Source of the DNA: Oxalobacteraceae bacterium OTU3CAMAD1
GTDB taxonomy: Bacteria > Pseudomonadota > Gammaproteobacteria > Burkholderiales > Burkholderiaceae_D
Length of the DNA stretch: 64,000 nucleotides
NCBI GenBank assembly: GCA_024123915.1
Contig: CP099650.1
Coordinates: 3,038,001 to 3,102,000, forward strand
Direction of reading: 5' to 3'
Shown here: in pieces, positions 34,302 to 42,894 of the stretch
How the letters are laid out: the number at the start of each line of letters is the position of its first letter
Position numbering within the stretch: the stretch's first letter is position 1
The notes under the pieces: model-generated
What the model saw: the letters and a program-made list of their open reading frames with translations, nothing else
What the model was told of the DNA's origin: nothing
The model's database searches: none
Program-made: the position numbers and the translations under genes

Positions 34302-36689
34302 ATGAATCAACCGTCATCGATCCGACCACGCCTTCGTCCCGTAGCATTGGCCATTTCGTTGTTGTACGCGGCCGCGTCACCCGCCATGGCAGCCGAAGCC
34401 CAACCCGAAACGGCGGCGCTGGCCGCCGCCATCGTGCAGGATGTCGTCGTCACCGGCACCCGCGATATTCAAAGGTCGGCCGGGGAAAGCCTCAGTCCCA
34501 TCGATGTGATCAGCGCCAAGGATTTGCAGCGCACCGGCCAGACCGATCTACGCGACGCGCTGGTCAAGCTGCTGCCGTCGATCAACCGGCTGGCCCAAAC
34601 CGGCGACGCCGCCAACCTGACCAGCGCGTTGACCTTGCGCGGCCTCAGTCCCAATCACGTTCTGCTGCTGGTGAACGGTAAGCGCCGCCACACGTCGGCC
34701 AACATCACGGCGGATGCCGGCTCGCAGCAGGGCGCCACGCCGGTCGATATCGACCTGATACCGGTCAGCGCCGTCGACCATATCGAGGTGCTGCGTGACG
34801 GCGCGGCGGCGCAATACGGCTCGGACGCCATCGCCGGCGTGATCAACGTCATACTCAAGTCGTCAAGCCAGGGTGGCAGCGTGACCGCCACGGCCGGCGA
34901 ATACTACAAACATGACGGCTTCACACTGGGCGGCGCGGCCGATATCGGTTTGCCGCTTGGCGCGGACGGCTTCTTGCACCTAAGCGCGGAATACCGGCGG
35001 CATGAACACAGCATGCGCAGCGGCGCCGACGAGCGCACCGGCACCTTCGTCAACCGCACACTTGGCGATCCGCAGATCCGCCGCGAATCGTTTGGCGCCA
35101 ACGCCGGCGTCGTGGTCAACAAGGATGTCGAGCTGTATGCCTTCGGTACCGCCGCCCACCGCACGGGCGGCAGCTATCAGAACTACCGGCTGCCATCGCG
35201 CTTGCCGCAGGTGTATCCCAACGGTTTCAGTCCCATCGAAACCAGCAACGAGACCGATGCCGCGCTGACCGCCGGTATCAAAGGTACCGATCTGGCGGGG
35301 TGGCGCTGGGACCTGAGCGCCAGCTACGGCATCGACAACGTCAAAATCAACATGGTCGATTCCGCCAACACCGATTTATACGCTGCCACCGGCGCCACGC
35401 CCACCAGCTTCCATCTGGCGCAGTACAAGAATAGCCAGCAAAGCGTCAACGCGGATCTGGCGCGCTCGCTGGATACCGGTTTTCTGCCTTCGACGTTGAG
35501 CGTGGCGCTGGGCGCCGAGTTTCGCCGGGAGACTTACGAGGTGGGGGCGGGCGACGAGGCGTCCTACTTCGGCAGCGGCTCGCAGGCTTTGCCCGGGCTC
35601 TCTCCTGTCAGTGCCGGCAAGCACTCACGCAATATCGGCGCCGCCTATGTCGATTTTTCGACCAAGCTGACCAGCCAGTGGGAGGCCGAACTGGCCGGCC
35701 GCTATGAACACTACAGCGACGCCGGCAGCACCCGCAACGCCAAGGTCTCGACGCGCTATGAGTTCAATCCGCGCTTCGCGGTGCGGGGTACCGCCAGCAC
35801 CGGCTTCCGTGCGCCATCGCTGGCGCAGGCTAATTACACCAGCCTGGCCGTCTCGCCCACCACGGCCGGCGGCCAGTTGGCTGTCAATTCGGAGGCGGCC
35901 CGCAAACTGGGCGCTTTGGCGCTGCGTCCGGAAAAGTCGCGCAGTTTTAATCTGGGCCTGGTCGCCGAGCCGATAGAAAATCTGCATGTGACGGTCGATG
36001 CCTACCGCATCCTGATCCGCGACCGTATCGTCCAGGGTGGCACGTACACCGGCCAAGCGGCCATTGACGCGCTAACGGCGGCCGGCATCAGCTTACCGAG
36101 TGGCTTGTCGTCGGTGAGCGCCAGCTACTACGCGAACGGTGTCGATACCCGCACTCAAGGAGTGGACTTCGTCGCGGGCTATCCAACCAACCTGGGAAGC
36201 CTGGGCCGCGTCGACTGGGACTTCAGCGCCAACATCAACACCAGTAAGGTGACCAAGGTCGCCAACGACGGCAATGGACAGACCTTGCTCAACGCCCAGC
36301 AGGTCGGCTACCTGACCACGGCCACGCCCAAGAACAAGCTGATTATCGGCGGCGTCTGGACACTGGACGACTGGAGCGTGAGCCTGCACGCCACCCGTTA
36401 CGGCAAGACCGCGACCGAGGCGACATTCTATTCTGGACCGAATATCTACTCGACGACGGTGTTCAACCATATAGAAAACAAGCCGAAGACGCTGACAGAC
36501 CTGGAAGTCCGCTACGCGGTGACGAAAAAACTACAACTGGCCGCCGGCGCGACCAATTTGTTCGACGTGTATCCGACCAAGGTGCCACCCGCTAGCCGTT
36601 ATCTGGGCGTCTACCAGTACGATACGGCGGCCGCGCAGATACCGTTCAATGGCGGCTATTACTATGTCAGGGCGAACTACAAGTTCTGA
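34302..36689 (+). CDS. TonB-dependent outer-membrane receptor
   Basis: 795 residues with signal peptide (ending near PAMAAEA), a plug domain (QDVVVTGTRDIQRSAGESLS, LLLVNGKRRHTSANI, IEVLRDGAAAQYGSDAIAG) and a terminal strand YYYVRANYKF. Same subfamily as the receptor at 46893. CAGGAG precedes the ATG. Third gene of the oxidase-RidA-receptor operon, presumably importing the organosulfur or amine substrate. Confidence 0.9.
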   Translation: MNQPSSIRPRLRPVALAISLLYAAASPAMAAEAQPETAALAAAIVQDVVVTGTRDIQRSAGESLSPIDVISAKDLQRTGQTDLRDALVKLLPSINRLAQTGDAANLTSALTLRGLSPNHVLLLVNGKRRHTSANITADAGSQQGATPVDIDLIPVSAVDHIEVLRDGAAAQYGSDAIAGVINVILKSSSQGGSVTATAGEYYKHDGFTLGGAADIGLPLGADGFLHLSAEYRRHEHSMRSGADERTGTFVNRTLGDPQIRRESFGANAGVVVNKDVELYAFGTAAHRTGGSYQNYRLPSRLPQVYPNGFSPIETSNETDAALTAGIKGTDLAGWRWDLSASYGIDNVKINMVDSANTDLYAATGATPTSFHLAQYKNSQQSVNADLARSLDTGFLPSTLSVALGAEFRRETYEVGAGDEASYFGSGSQALPGLSPVSAGKHSRNIGAAYVDFSTKLTSQWEAELAGRYEHYSDAGSTRNAKVSTRYEFNPRFAVRGTASTGFRAPSLAQANYTSLAVSPTTAGGQLAVNSEAARKLGALALRPEKSRSFNLGLVAEPIENLHVTVDAYRILIRDRIVQGGTYTGQAAIDALTAAGISLPSGLSSVSASYYANGVDTRTQGVDFVAGYPTNLGSLGRVDWDFSANINTSKVTKVANDGNGQTLLNAQQVGYLTTATPKNKLIIGGVWTLDDWSVSLHATRYGKTATEATFYSGPNIYSTTVFNHIENKPKTLTDLEVRYAVTKKLQLAAGATNLFDVYPTKVPPASRYLGVYQYDTAAAQIPFNGGYYYVRANYKF

Positions 36690-36728
36690 TTAGGGGTTAA
36701 TATGGCGTCTGTTTTTGCAGGGCTAATT

Positions 36729-36764
36729 CGATACTTACATCGATACTTACGCCAATACTTACAT
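36729..36764 (+). repeat. Three tandem 12-bp repeats at the LysR start
   Basis: CGATACTTACAT, CGATACTTACGC and CAATACTTACAT run head to tail. The last repeat ends in the first two bases of the LysR ATG. There is no Shine-Dalgarno sequence in this stretch. Confidence 0.8.
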
Positions 36765-37689
36765 GAAAATAGATGACATCAGTGCGTTCGTGGCGGTGGT
36801 GCGCAGCCAATCGGTCAGCGCCGCCGCCGAAACGTTGGGGTTGACCCAGTCGGCGGTCACGCGCCGCGTGCAGAACCTGGAACAGGAGCTGGGCGTGGAG
36901 CTGCTCGACCGCAGCGTCAAGCCGCCCAAACCCAGCCTGATGGGCAAACAGGTGTTCGAGCAGTGCGGCAAAGTGCTGCTGGAAGTCGACCGCCTGCGCG
37001 ACCTGGTGCAGGTGGACCAGGCGCCCACCGGCGTGTTCCGCATCGGCGTCATTCAAACCATCGGCGACGTAGTGCTGCTCGATACTCTGCAAAAGCTTAA
37101 CCGCACCTTCGACGGCTTACATACGGAGGTGACGTCGGGGTGGGGTTCACAACTGGTCGAACGGGTCGCCAACGCGGAGATCGACGCCGCCGTGGCGCTG
37201 TTCCCGGCCACGAAGGTGTTGCCCGAAGGGCTGCGCGGGCGTACGCTTGGCCGCATCGAGCTGGTGATCGTCGCGCAGAAGGGCGCCATGCCCAAGCGCA
37301 GTTACAAGCTGCGCGACATTTTCAGTACCGGCTGGGTGCTCAATCCGGACGGTTGCGGCTTCCGTGCCGGGCTGGCGCGCGCGTTGATGGAGCAGGGGCT
37401 GTCGTTCAAGATCAATCTCGAGACCTTCGGCACCGATCTGCAACTCGGACTGGCGGCCAGCGGACTGGGACTGGGGCTGATGCCGCGCCCCATACTGGAG
37501 CGCAGCCGCCACCGATCGCAGCTCGATATCGTCAACGTGGTGGACTTCAAGCCGGTGCTGGATATCTGGCTGGTGCAGCCTTTGCAGCCAGGCCCGGTGC
37601 AGCATGCGATCGATTTCTTCGCGCAGGCGGTGCAGCACGCGTTCGCCGAGGCGCCGCTGAAGGCGGTACCCAAGGTGGCCGCGCGCTAG
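36763..37689 (+). CDS. LysR-family transcriptional regulator
   Basis: 308 residues: N-terminal HTH (VRSQSVSAAAETLGLTQSAVTRRVQNLEQELGVELLDRS) and a substrate-binding-like effector domain (FRIGVIQTIGDVVLLDTL, GTDLQLGLAASGLGLGLMP). Not CysB-like in its N-terminus. No ribosome binding site is visible before the ATG, which sits at the edge of a triple 12-bp repeat. It lies between the receptor and the ssuC operon and is the best local candidate to act at the shared element 32055/37697. Confidence 0.85.
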   Translation: MKIDDISAFVAVVRSQSVSAAAETLGLTQSAVTRRVQNLEQELGVELLDRSVKPPKPSLMGKQVFEQCGKVLLEVDRLRDLVQVDQAPTGVFRIGVIQTIGDVVLLDTLQKLNRTFDGLHTEVTSGWGSQLVERVANAEIDAAVALFPATKVLPEGLRGRTLGRIELVIVAQKGAMPKRSYKLRDIFSTGWVLNPDGCGFRAGLARALMEQGLSFKINLETFGTDLQLGLAASGLGLGLMPRPILERSRHRSQLDIVNVVDFKPVLDIWLVQPLQPGPVQHAIDFFAQAVQHAFAEAPLKAVPKVAAR

Positions 37690-37696
37690 TTTGTAA

Positions 37697-37765
37697 TTAT
37701 TCCTGAAAATCATATATCAATAGTCGAAACAATTAGTTTTGACATAATCATTTGCTACCTATACT
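37697..37765 (+). promoter_or_regulatory. ssuC operon promoter with AT-rich element, copy B
   Basis: Positions 37697-37751 repeat the 32055-32109 block (core AAACAATTAGTTT at 37727-37739). Directly after the core comes TTGACA (37739-37744), a short 15-bp spacer and TATACT (37760-37765). The short spacer and the upstream box suggest an activator-dependent promoter for the 15-gene run that follows. Confidence 0.6.
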
Positions 37766-37818
37766 AGATTTCAACGGCTCGCAAAGCCTTCGAATCCTCA
37801 GCATAGGGACGCAAAGAC

Positions 37819-38676
37819 ATGTCGGTTTCAACTCCTGCCTACGGCGGCGCGACAGCACCAGTATCGGCGCCCGCATCAGCTCCTGATGCGGCGCCTGCCA
37901 AAACCAAGCCTTCCGTTCTGCTCTCCGTGTTGCGGCGCGCGGCCAGCCCGCTGGTGCTGCTCGCGCTGTGGGAAGTGGCTTCGCGCACCGGCTTCCTGCC
38001 GGAGCGGGTGCTGGCGGCGCCGTCGCAGATCTTTGTCACGCTGGGCGAGTTGATCGCATCCGGTGAAATGGGCAGCAACGTGTGGGTGTCGCTGCACCGC
38101 GTTCTCACCGGCCTGTCGGTGTCGCTCACCTTGGGCACCGCGCTGGCGCTGATCGCCGGCCTGTCGCGCCAGGGCGAGGTGGCGGTCGATTCGACGATGC
38201 AGATGGCGCGCACCTTGCCGTTCCTCGGCCTGGTCCCGCTGTTCATCCTGTGGTTCGGCATCGGAGAGTTCACCAAGATCGCGCTGATCGCCTTCGCCAC
38301 CACCTTCCCGATGTACTTGACGCTGTACAGCGGCATACGCGGCATCGATTCCAAGCTGGTGGAGGCGGCGCGCCTGTTCGGCCTGAGCTACCCGCAACTG
38401 ATCGTCCATGTGATCCTGCCCGGCGCCTTGCCATCCTTCCTGGTAGGCCTGCGCTACTCGCTGGGTGTCAGCTGGCTGTCGCTGGTGGCGGTGGAGCAGA
38501 TCAACGCTACGGCGGGCCTGGGCTACCTGATTAACAACGCCCGCGACTTCATGCGCACCGACGTCATCGTCGTCTGCCTGCTGGTCTATAGCCTGCTGGG
38601 CCTCGCCACCGATCTGCTGGTGCGCGCCATCGAACACTATGCGCTGGCCTGGCGTCCGACCTTCATCAAGGACTGA
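37819..38676 (+). CDS. ssuC: Sulfonate/nitrate/taurine-type ABC permease
   Basis: 285 residues of the SsuC/TauC family. An Ala/Pro-rich cytoplasmic start precedes about six membrane spans with the EAA loop EAARLFGLSYPQLIVHVILPGALP and FILWFGIGEFTKIALIAFATTFPMYL. First gene of a long operon, with a promoter element upstream. Forms an importer with ssuB and one or more of the SsuA-like binding proteins nearby. Confidence 0.87.
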   Translation: MSVSTPAYGGATAPVSAPASAPDAAPAKTKPSVLLSVLRRAASPLVLLALWEVASRTGFLPERVLAAPSQIFVTLGELIASGEMGSNVWVSLHRVLTGLSVSLTLGTALALIAGLSRQGEVAVDSTMQMARTLPFLGLVPLFILWFGIGEFTKIALIAFATTFPMYLTLYSGIRGIDSKLVEAARLFGLSYPQLIVHVILPGALPSFLVGLRYSLGVSWLSLVAVEQINATAGLGYLINNARDFMRTDVIVVCLLVYSLLGLATDLLVRAIEHYALAWRPTFIKD

Positions 38677-38678
38677 GC

Positions 38679-39542
38679 ATGCAAACCATACAACTCGACC
38701 GCCCCGGCGCGGGGATCGCCGCACGCAACGACGGCGCCTCCAGCTTCCGTCCGGAAGCGCCGGTCCCGCCGCGCACTCCGGTGCAGGCACGCCTGCTGAG
38801 CAAGCACTTCGGCCCCAACGTCATCCTCGACCAGCTCAATCTCGACATCCGCGCCGGCGAGTTCGTCGCGCTGCTGGGCCGCAGCGGCTCCGGCAAGACC
38901 ACGCTGCTGCGGGCACTGGCCGGACTGGATCGGATCACCTCCGGCACACTGGAGGTTCCGCAAGCACGGGCCGCCGTGTTCCAGGAGCCGCGCCTGATGC
39001 CGTGGAAGCGCGCCTGGCGCAACGTCACATTGGGACTGAAGATCGACCAGCCGCGCGAACGCGCACGCCGGGCGCTGGCCGAGGTTGGACTGGACCATCG
39101 GGAGAACGCCTGGCCGGCGACGCTGTCCGGCGGCGAAGCGCAGCGCGTGGCGCTGGCACGGGCGCTGGTGCGCGAACCGCAGTTGCTGCTGCTCGACGAG
39201 CCGTTTGCCGCGCTGGACGCGTTGACCCGCATCCGGATGCACCAGCTGATCCTGGCGCTGTGGCGCCAGCACCGGCCGTCGGTGCTGCTGGTGACGCACG
39301 ACGTCGACGAGGCGGTGTTGCTGGCCGACCGCGTGCTGGTACTGGAAAAGGGCCGCATCGTCTCCGACATCGCGATCACCCAGCCGCGTCCCCGCAGCGC
39401 CGAGCGGCCGGAATTCCAGCGGGTTCGCGCCCAGCTGCTGCAATTGCTGGGCGTGGAAACCGATGCTCCATCGCCGGTGCGCGAGCCGGAGCTGCAGGTA
39501 CCGGTCCACACTCCGTTCAACTTCAGTAACTTCTCGATCTGA
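38679..39542 (+). CDS. ssuB: Sulfonate-type ABC transporter ATP-binding protein
   Basis: 287 residues. Walker A GRSGSGKT (67-74), signature LSGGEAQRV (149-157), Walker B LLLLDEP (169-175), and FQEPRLMPWKRAWRNV, the SsuB/TauB Q-loop region. Starts 3 bp after ssuC. Energises the SsuC permease. Confidence 0.88.
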   Translation: MQTIQLDRPGAGIAARNDGASSFRPEAPVPPRTPVQARLLSKHFGPNVILDQLNLDIRAGEFVALLGRSGSGKTTLLRALAGLDRITSGTLEVPQARAAVFQEPRLMPWKRAWRNVTLGLKIDQPRERARRALAEVGLDHRENAWPATLSGGEAQRVALARALVREPQLLLLDEPFAALDALTRIRMHQLILALWRQHRPSVLLVTHDVDEAVLLADRVLVLEKGRIVSDIAITQPRPRSAERPEFQRVRAQLLQLLGVETDAPSPVREPELQVPVHTPFNFSNFSI

Positions 39543-39544
39543 TC

Positions 39545-40783
39545 ATGACCACATCCGTCCTCCGCCTGCCAGTCATCGATCCCGCCCATCAGCTGGATAG
39601 CCCCGAATTCGCCGCGCTGCTGGAGGGCCTGAGCGCCGAATTCGCGGCCACCGCCGAACGGCATGATCGCGACGCCAGCTTCCCGCACCAAAATTTCGAA
39701 CGCCTGCACGAACTTGGTTTGCTCGGCCTGACAGTGCCGCGCGCCCTCGGCGGCCTTGGCGCCAACCTTGCGCAGACCGCGCGCGTGGTGGCCGCCGTGG
39801 CGCGCGGCGAGCCATCCACAGCGCTGGTGCTGACGATGCAGTATCTGCACCATGCGTCGGGCCGGCAGTCGAAGTGGCCCCCGCACCTGCTGCAGCGTGT
39901 CGTCGAAGAGACCCTGCGCGATGGCGCGCTGATTAACGCGCTGCGCGTGGAGCCGGAACTGGGCACGCCCGCGCGCGGCGGCCTGCCCGCGACCACCGCG
40001 CGGCGCACGCCGGAGGGCTGGCGCATCAGCGGCCGCAAAATCTATTCGACCGGAATACCGCGCCTGACCTGGCTGGGCGTTTGGGCCCGTAGCGACGATC
40101 CGGAGCCGCTGGTCGGCAGCTGGCTGGTGCGGCGCGACACGCCGGGCATCACCGTCATCGAAAACTGGGATCACCTGGGCATGCGCGCCACCGGCAGCCA
40201 TGAGGTGGTGTTCGACGATGTGCTGGTGCCGCTCGATCATGCGGTGGAAGTGGCGCCGGCCGGCGCCGCCCCGGATCTGGATGCCTCGCTGCTGCTGTGG
40301 ATGTCGGTGCTGCTGTCGGCCATCTACGATGCGGTCGCCCGCGCGGCCCGCGACTGGCTGGCAACCTGGCTGGAAGAACGCGTTCCGGCCAACCTTGGCG
40401 CGCCGCTTTCGACCTTGCCGCGCTTCCAGGAGGCGTTGGGACAGCTGGATGCCTGGCTGTTCTCCAACCGCGTGCTGATTGAGGCCGCCGCCAACGGCGC
40501 GGTGCCGGCATCGGATGCCTTCCGCATCAAATACCTGGTCACCAACCAGGCGATCCAGGTGGTGGAAAAAGCGATTGAGTTGAGCGGAAACCCCGGCCTG
40601 TCGCGCGCCAACGCGCTGCAGCGCCACTACCGCGATGTGCTGTGCAGCCGTATCCACACGCCGCAGAACGACACCATTTTAGTCAACAGCGGCAAGGCGG
40701 CTTTCGCCGCCCACGCCGCAAAGAAAACCTCCTCGTCCGGCGTGGCCGGTATTTCATCCATCACTGCAAAGGAAGCATCATGA
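39545..40783 (+). CDS. Acyl-CoA-dehydrogenase-fold flavin monooxygenase (SfnB/DszC-like)
   Basis: 412 residues with the acyl-CoA dehydrogenase fold (FERLHELGLLGLTVPRALGGLGA, DHLGMRATGSHEVVFDDVLVP, GNPGLSRANALQRHYRDVLCSRIHTPQN). Members linked to sulfonate transporters (SfnB, DszC types) use FMNH2 to oxygenate sulfur compounds rather than CoA esters. It sits between ssuB and an SsuD-like monooxygenase, which supports that role. Starts 2 bp after ssuB and overlaps the next gene by ATGA. Confidence 0.8.
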   Translation: MTTSVLRLPVIDPAHQLDSPEFAALLEGLSAEFAATAERHDRDASFPHQNFERLHELGLLGLTVPRALGGLGANLAQTARVVAAVARGEPSTALVLTMQYLHHASGRQSKWPPHLLQRVVEETLRDGALINALRVEPELGTPARGGLPATTARRTPEGWRISGRKIYSTGIPRLTWLGVWARSDDPEPLVGSWLVRRDTPGITVIENWDHLGMRATGSHEVVFDDVLVPLDHAVEVAPAGAAPDLDASLLLWMSVLLSAIYDAVARAARDWLATWLEERVPANLGAPLSTLPRFQEALGQLDAWLFSNRVLIEAAANGAVPASDAFRIKYLVTNQAIQVVEKAIELSGNPGLSRANALQRHYRDVLCSRIHTPQNDTILVNSGKAAFAAHAAKKTSSSGVAGISSITAKEAS

Positions 40784-41895
40784 GCATCGAATTCATCGGC
40801 TTTAGCGCCACCCAGGAAGTCTCCGAAACCGTGCTGCCGCAGGGTTCCGTTGTCAACAAGAGCTTCCTGGGAGCGGTGGCCCGCGCCCACGAATACGCCG
40901 GTTTCGACCGCGTGCTGGTGGCCCACAGCAGCGCGTCGGTGGACGGCTTCCAGGTCGCCTCCTATATCGCTTCTCAGACGCAGAAACTGGGCATCCTGCT
41001 GGCCCATCGCCCCGGCTTCGTGTCGCCGACCCTGGCGGCGCGCCAGTTCGCGACGCTGGACCACTTCAGCGACGGCCGCCTGGCGGTACACGTCATCAGC
41101 GGCGGCGACGACACCGAACAACAGCGCGACGGCGACTTCCTCGATCACGACCAGCGCTACCAGCGCACCGACGAATACCTGGACGTGGTCCGCAAAACCT
41201 GGACCTCGGAGGGACCGTTCGACCATGAAGGCCCGATCTACCGCTTCAAAGGCCAAAACGCCGGCGTGCGTCCACTGAACAACCAGCACATCCCGGTCTA
41301 CTTCGGCGGATCGTCCGAGGCGGCCATCGAGGTCGCCGGCAAGCACGCCGACGTCTATGCGCTGTGGGGCGAATCGCTGGCCCAGGTGGCGGAGACTATC
41401 GCACGGGTGCGAGCCGCCGCCGCCAAGCATGGCCGCGCCGACAAGATCCGTTTCAGCCTGTCGCTGCGCCCCGTGCTGGCCGCGACCGAGGACCAGGCCT
41501 GGGCCAAGGCGGACGCGATCCTGGCCACCGCCACGGAGCGGGTCAAAGGCAATACCTTCTTCAGCCAGCGCCCGCAGCAGCCGCAGAACGCAGGCTCCCA
41601 GCGCCTGCTCGACACCGCCGCGCAGGGCAGGGTGGTCGACGAGCGCCTGTGGACCGGCATCGCGGCGCTGACCAAGGCGGCCGGCAATTCCACCGGCTTG
41701 GTGGGTACGCCGGAACAGGTGCGCGATGCGTTGCTCAAGTACTGGGAACTGGGCGTGACCACTTTCCTGATCCGTGGCTTCGATCCGATCCAGGACGCCC
41801 TGCAGTACGGCCGCGAGTTGATTCCCCTGGTGCGCGCGGCGGTCGCCGGGCGCGAAGCGCAGCAAGCCGGCCAGCCTTCCCGCCTGGCCGCCTGA
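40780..41895 (+). CDS. LLM-class flavin monooxygenase, SsuD-like
   Basis: 371 residues, alkanesulfonate-monooxygenase-like TIM barrel (LGILLAHRPGFVSPTLAARQ, HFSDGRLAVHVISGGDD, DGDFLDHDQRYQRTDEYLDV, PVYFGGSSEAA). Would cleave C-S bonds of a sulfonate with FMNH2 and O2, giving sulfite and an aldehyde. ATG 40780 is chosen for its GGA site and ATGA overlap. No SsuE-type flavin reductase is found in the window. Confidence 0.87.
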   Translation: MSIEFIGFSATQEVSETVLPQGSVVNKSFLGAVARAHEYAGFDRVLVAHSSASVDGFQVASYIASQTQKLGILLAHRPGFVSPTLAARQFATLDHFSDGRLAVHVISGGDDTEQQRDGDFLDHDQRYQRTDEYLDVVRKTWTSEGPFDHEGPIYRFKGQNAGVRPLNNQHIPVYFGGSSEAAIEVAGKHADVYALWGESLAQVAETIARVRAAAAKHGRADKIRFSLSLRPVLAATEDQAWAKADAILATATERVKGNTFFSQRPQQPQNAGSQRLLDTAAQGRVVDERLWTGIAALTKAAGNSTGLVGTPEQVRDALLKYWELGVTTFLIRGFDPIQDALQYGRELIPLVRAAVAGREAQQAGQPSRLAA

Positions 41896-41908
41896 TACGG
41901 AGTAGTCG

Positions 41909-42877
41909 ATGAGCCAAACGACCAGCTTGAAGAACGGCGACATTATCGTCGCCAGCCAGTTCGACCCCAAGGTCAACGCGCTGCTGGCCCAGCGTACCGG
42001 CCTCGCCGTGCGCGATGTGCCGCCCGGTCCGCTGACCGCGCTGCCGCAGGGCGCGGACGTCCTGTTCGCGCTGCCCGCGCCGAAAGGCCAGACGCTGTTG
42101 CAAACACCAGCGCCGGCGGGGTGGAGCGAGGTGCGCTGGGTGCAACTGGCGTCGGTCGGCATCGACTACTACCCCGATTGGCTGTTCGACGGACCTGTGG
42201 TCACCTCGGCGCGCGGCACCGCCTCGGTGGCGATCGCGGAATACGTGCTGGCGGCGATCTTCACGGCCGCCAAGCAGATTCCGGATATCTGGCTGGAGCA
42301 GGCCAGCGACTGGCGCCGCCTGTCGCTTGGCCTGGTGCAGGGGACCACGTTGGGCCTCTACGGCTTCGGTTCGATCGGCCGGGCGCTGGCGCAGCGGGCG
42401 CTCGCGCTGGGCATCAAGGTGGTGGCGCTGCGCCGCTCCGACGCGGCATTCGGTGTCGAAGGCGTCGAGCGGGTCGACTCGCTGGATCAACTGCTGGCGC
42501 GTTCGGACCACCTGGTGCTGGCGGCGCCATCGACCGCCGAAACGCGCCACGCCATCAGCCGCGCCGCGCTGGCCCATGCCAGGCCCGGTCTGCATCTGAT
42601 TAATATCGCGCGCGGCAATCTGGTCGACCACCAGGCGCTGCTCGACGCGCTCAACGAAGGCAAGGTGGCGCTGGCGACGCTGGACGTCACCGATCCCGAG
42701 CCGCTGCCGGCCGGCCACGCGTTCTACGGCCATCCGCGCGTGCGCCTGTCGCCTCATATTTCGCCCAGCACCGACCAGATCGTGCCGGCGCTGATCGACA
42801 AGTTCGTGCTGAACCTGGACCGCTTCCGCAGCGGCGAACCATTGACCGACGTGGTCGACACCGCGCGCGGCTACTGA
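41909..42877 (+). CDS. D-2-hydroxyacid dehydrogenase family protein
   Basis: 322 residues with NAD-binding GLYGFGSIGRALAQRA and active-site elements NIARGNLVDHQAL (Arg), DPEPLP (Glu) and LSPHISPS (His). It reduces a 2-oxoacid or oxidises a D-2-hydroxyacid, possibly the carbon product released by the monooxygenases. Spacing to both neighbours is under 20 bp. Confidence 0.85.
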   Translation: MSQTTSLKNGDIIVASQFDPKVNALLAQRTGLAVRDVPPGPLTALPQGADVLFALPAPKGQTLLQTPAPAGWSEVRWVQLASVGIDYYPDWLFDGPVVTSARGTASVAIAEYVLAAIFTAAKQIPDIWLEQASDWRRLSLGLVQGTTLGLYGFGSIGRALAQRALALGIKVVALRRSDAAFGVEGVERVDSLDQLLARSDHLVLAAPSTAETRHAISRAALAHARPGLHLINIARGNLVDHQALLDALNEGKVALATLDVTDPEPLPAGHAFYGHPRVRLSPHISPSTDQIVPALIDKFVLNLDRFRSGEPLTDVVDTARGY

Positions 42878-42894
42878 ACCTACAAGGAACCATC

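Noticed and set aside
36763..37689. Identification of the LysR protein as CysB or Cbl because of the sulfur-gene context.
   Set aside because: The N-terminal HTH sequence does not resemble CysB, so only a LysR-family call is justified.
38666..40657. A 663-codon minus-strand open frame across ssuB and the acyl-CoA-dehydrogenase-like gene.
   Set aside because: It spans two well-supported genes and their junction on the other strand and carries no motif.
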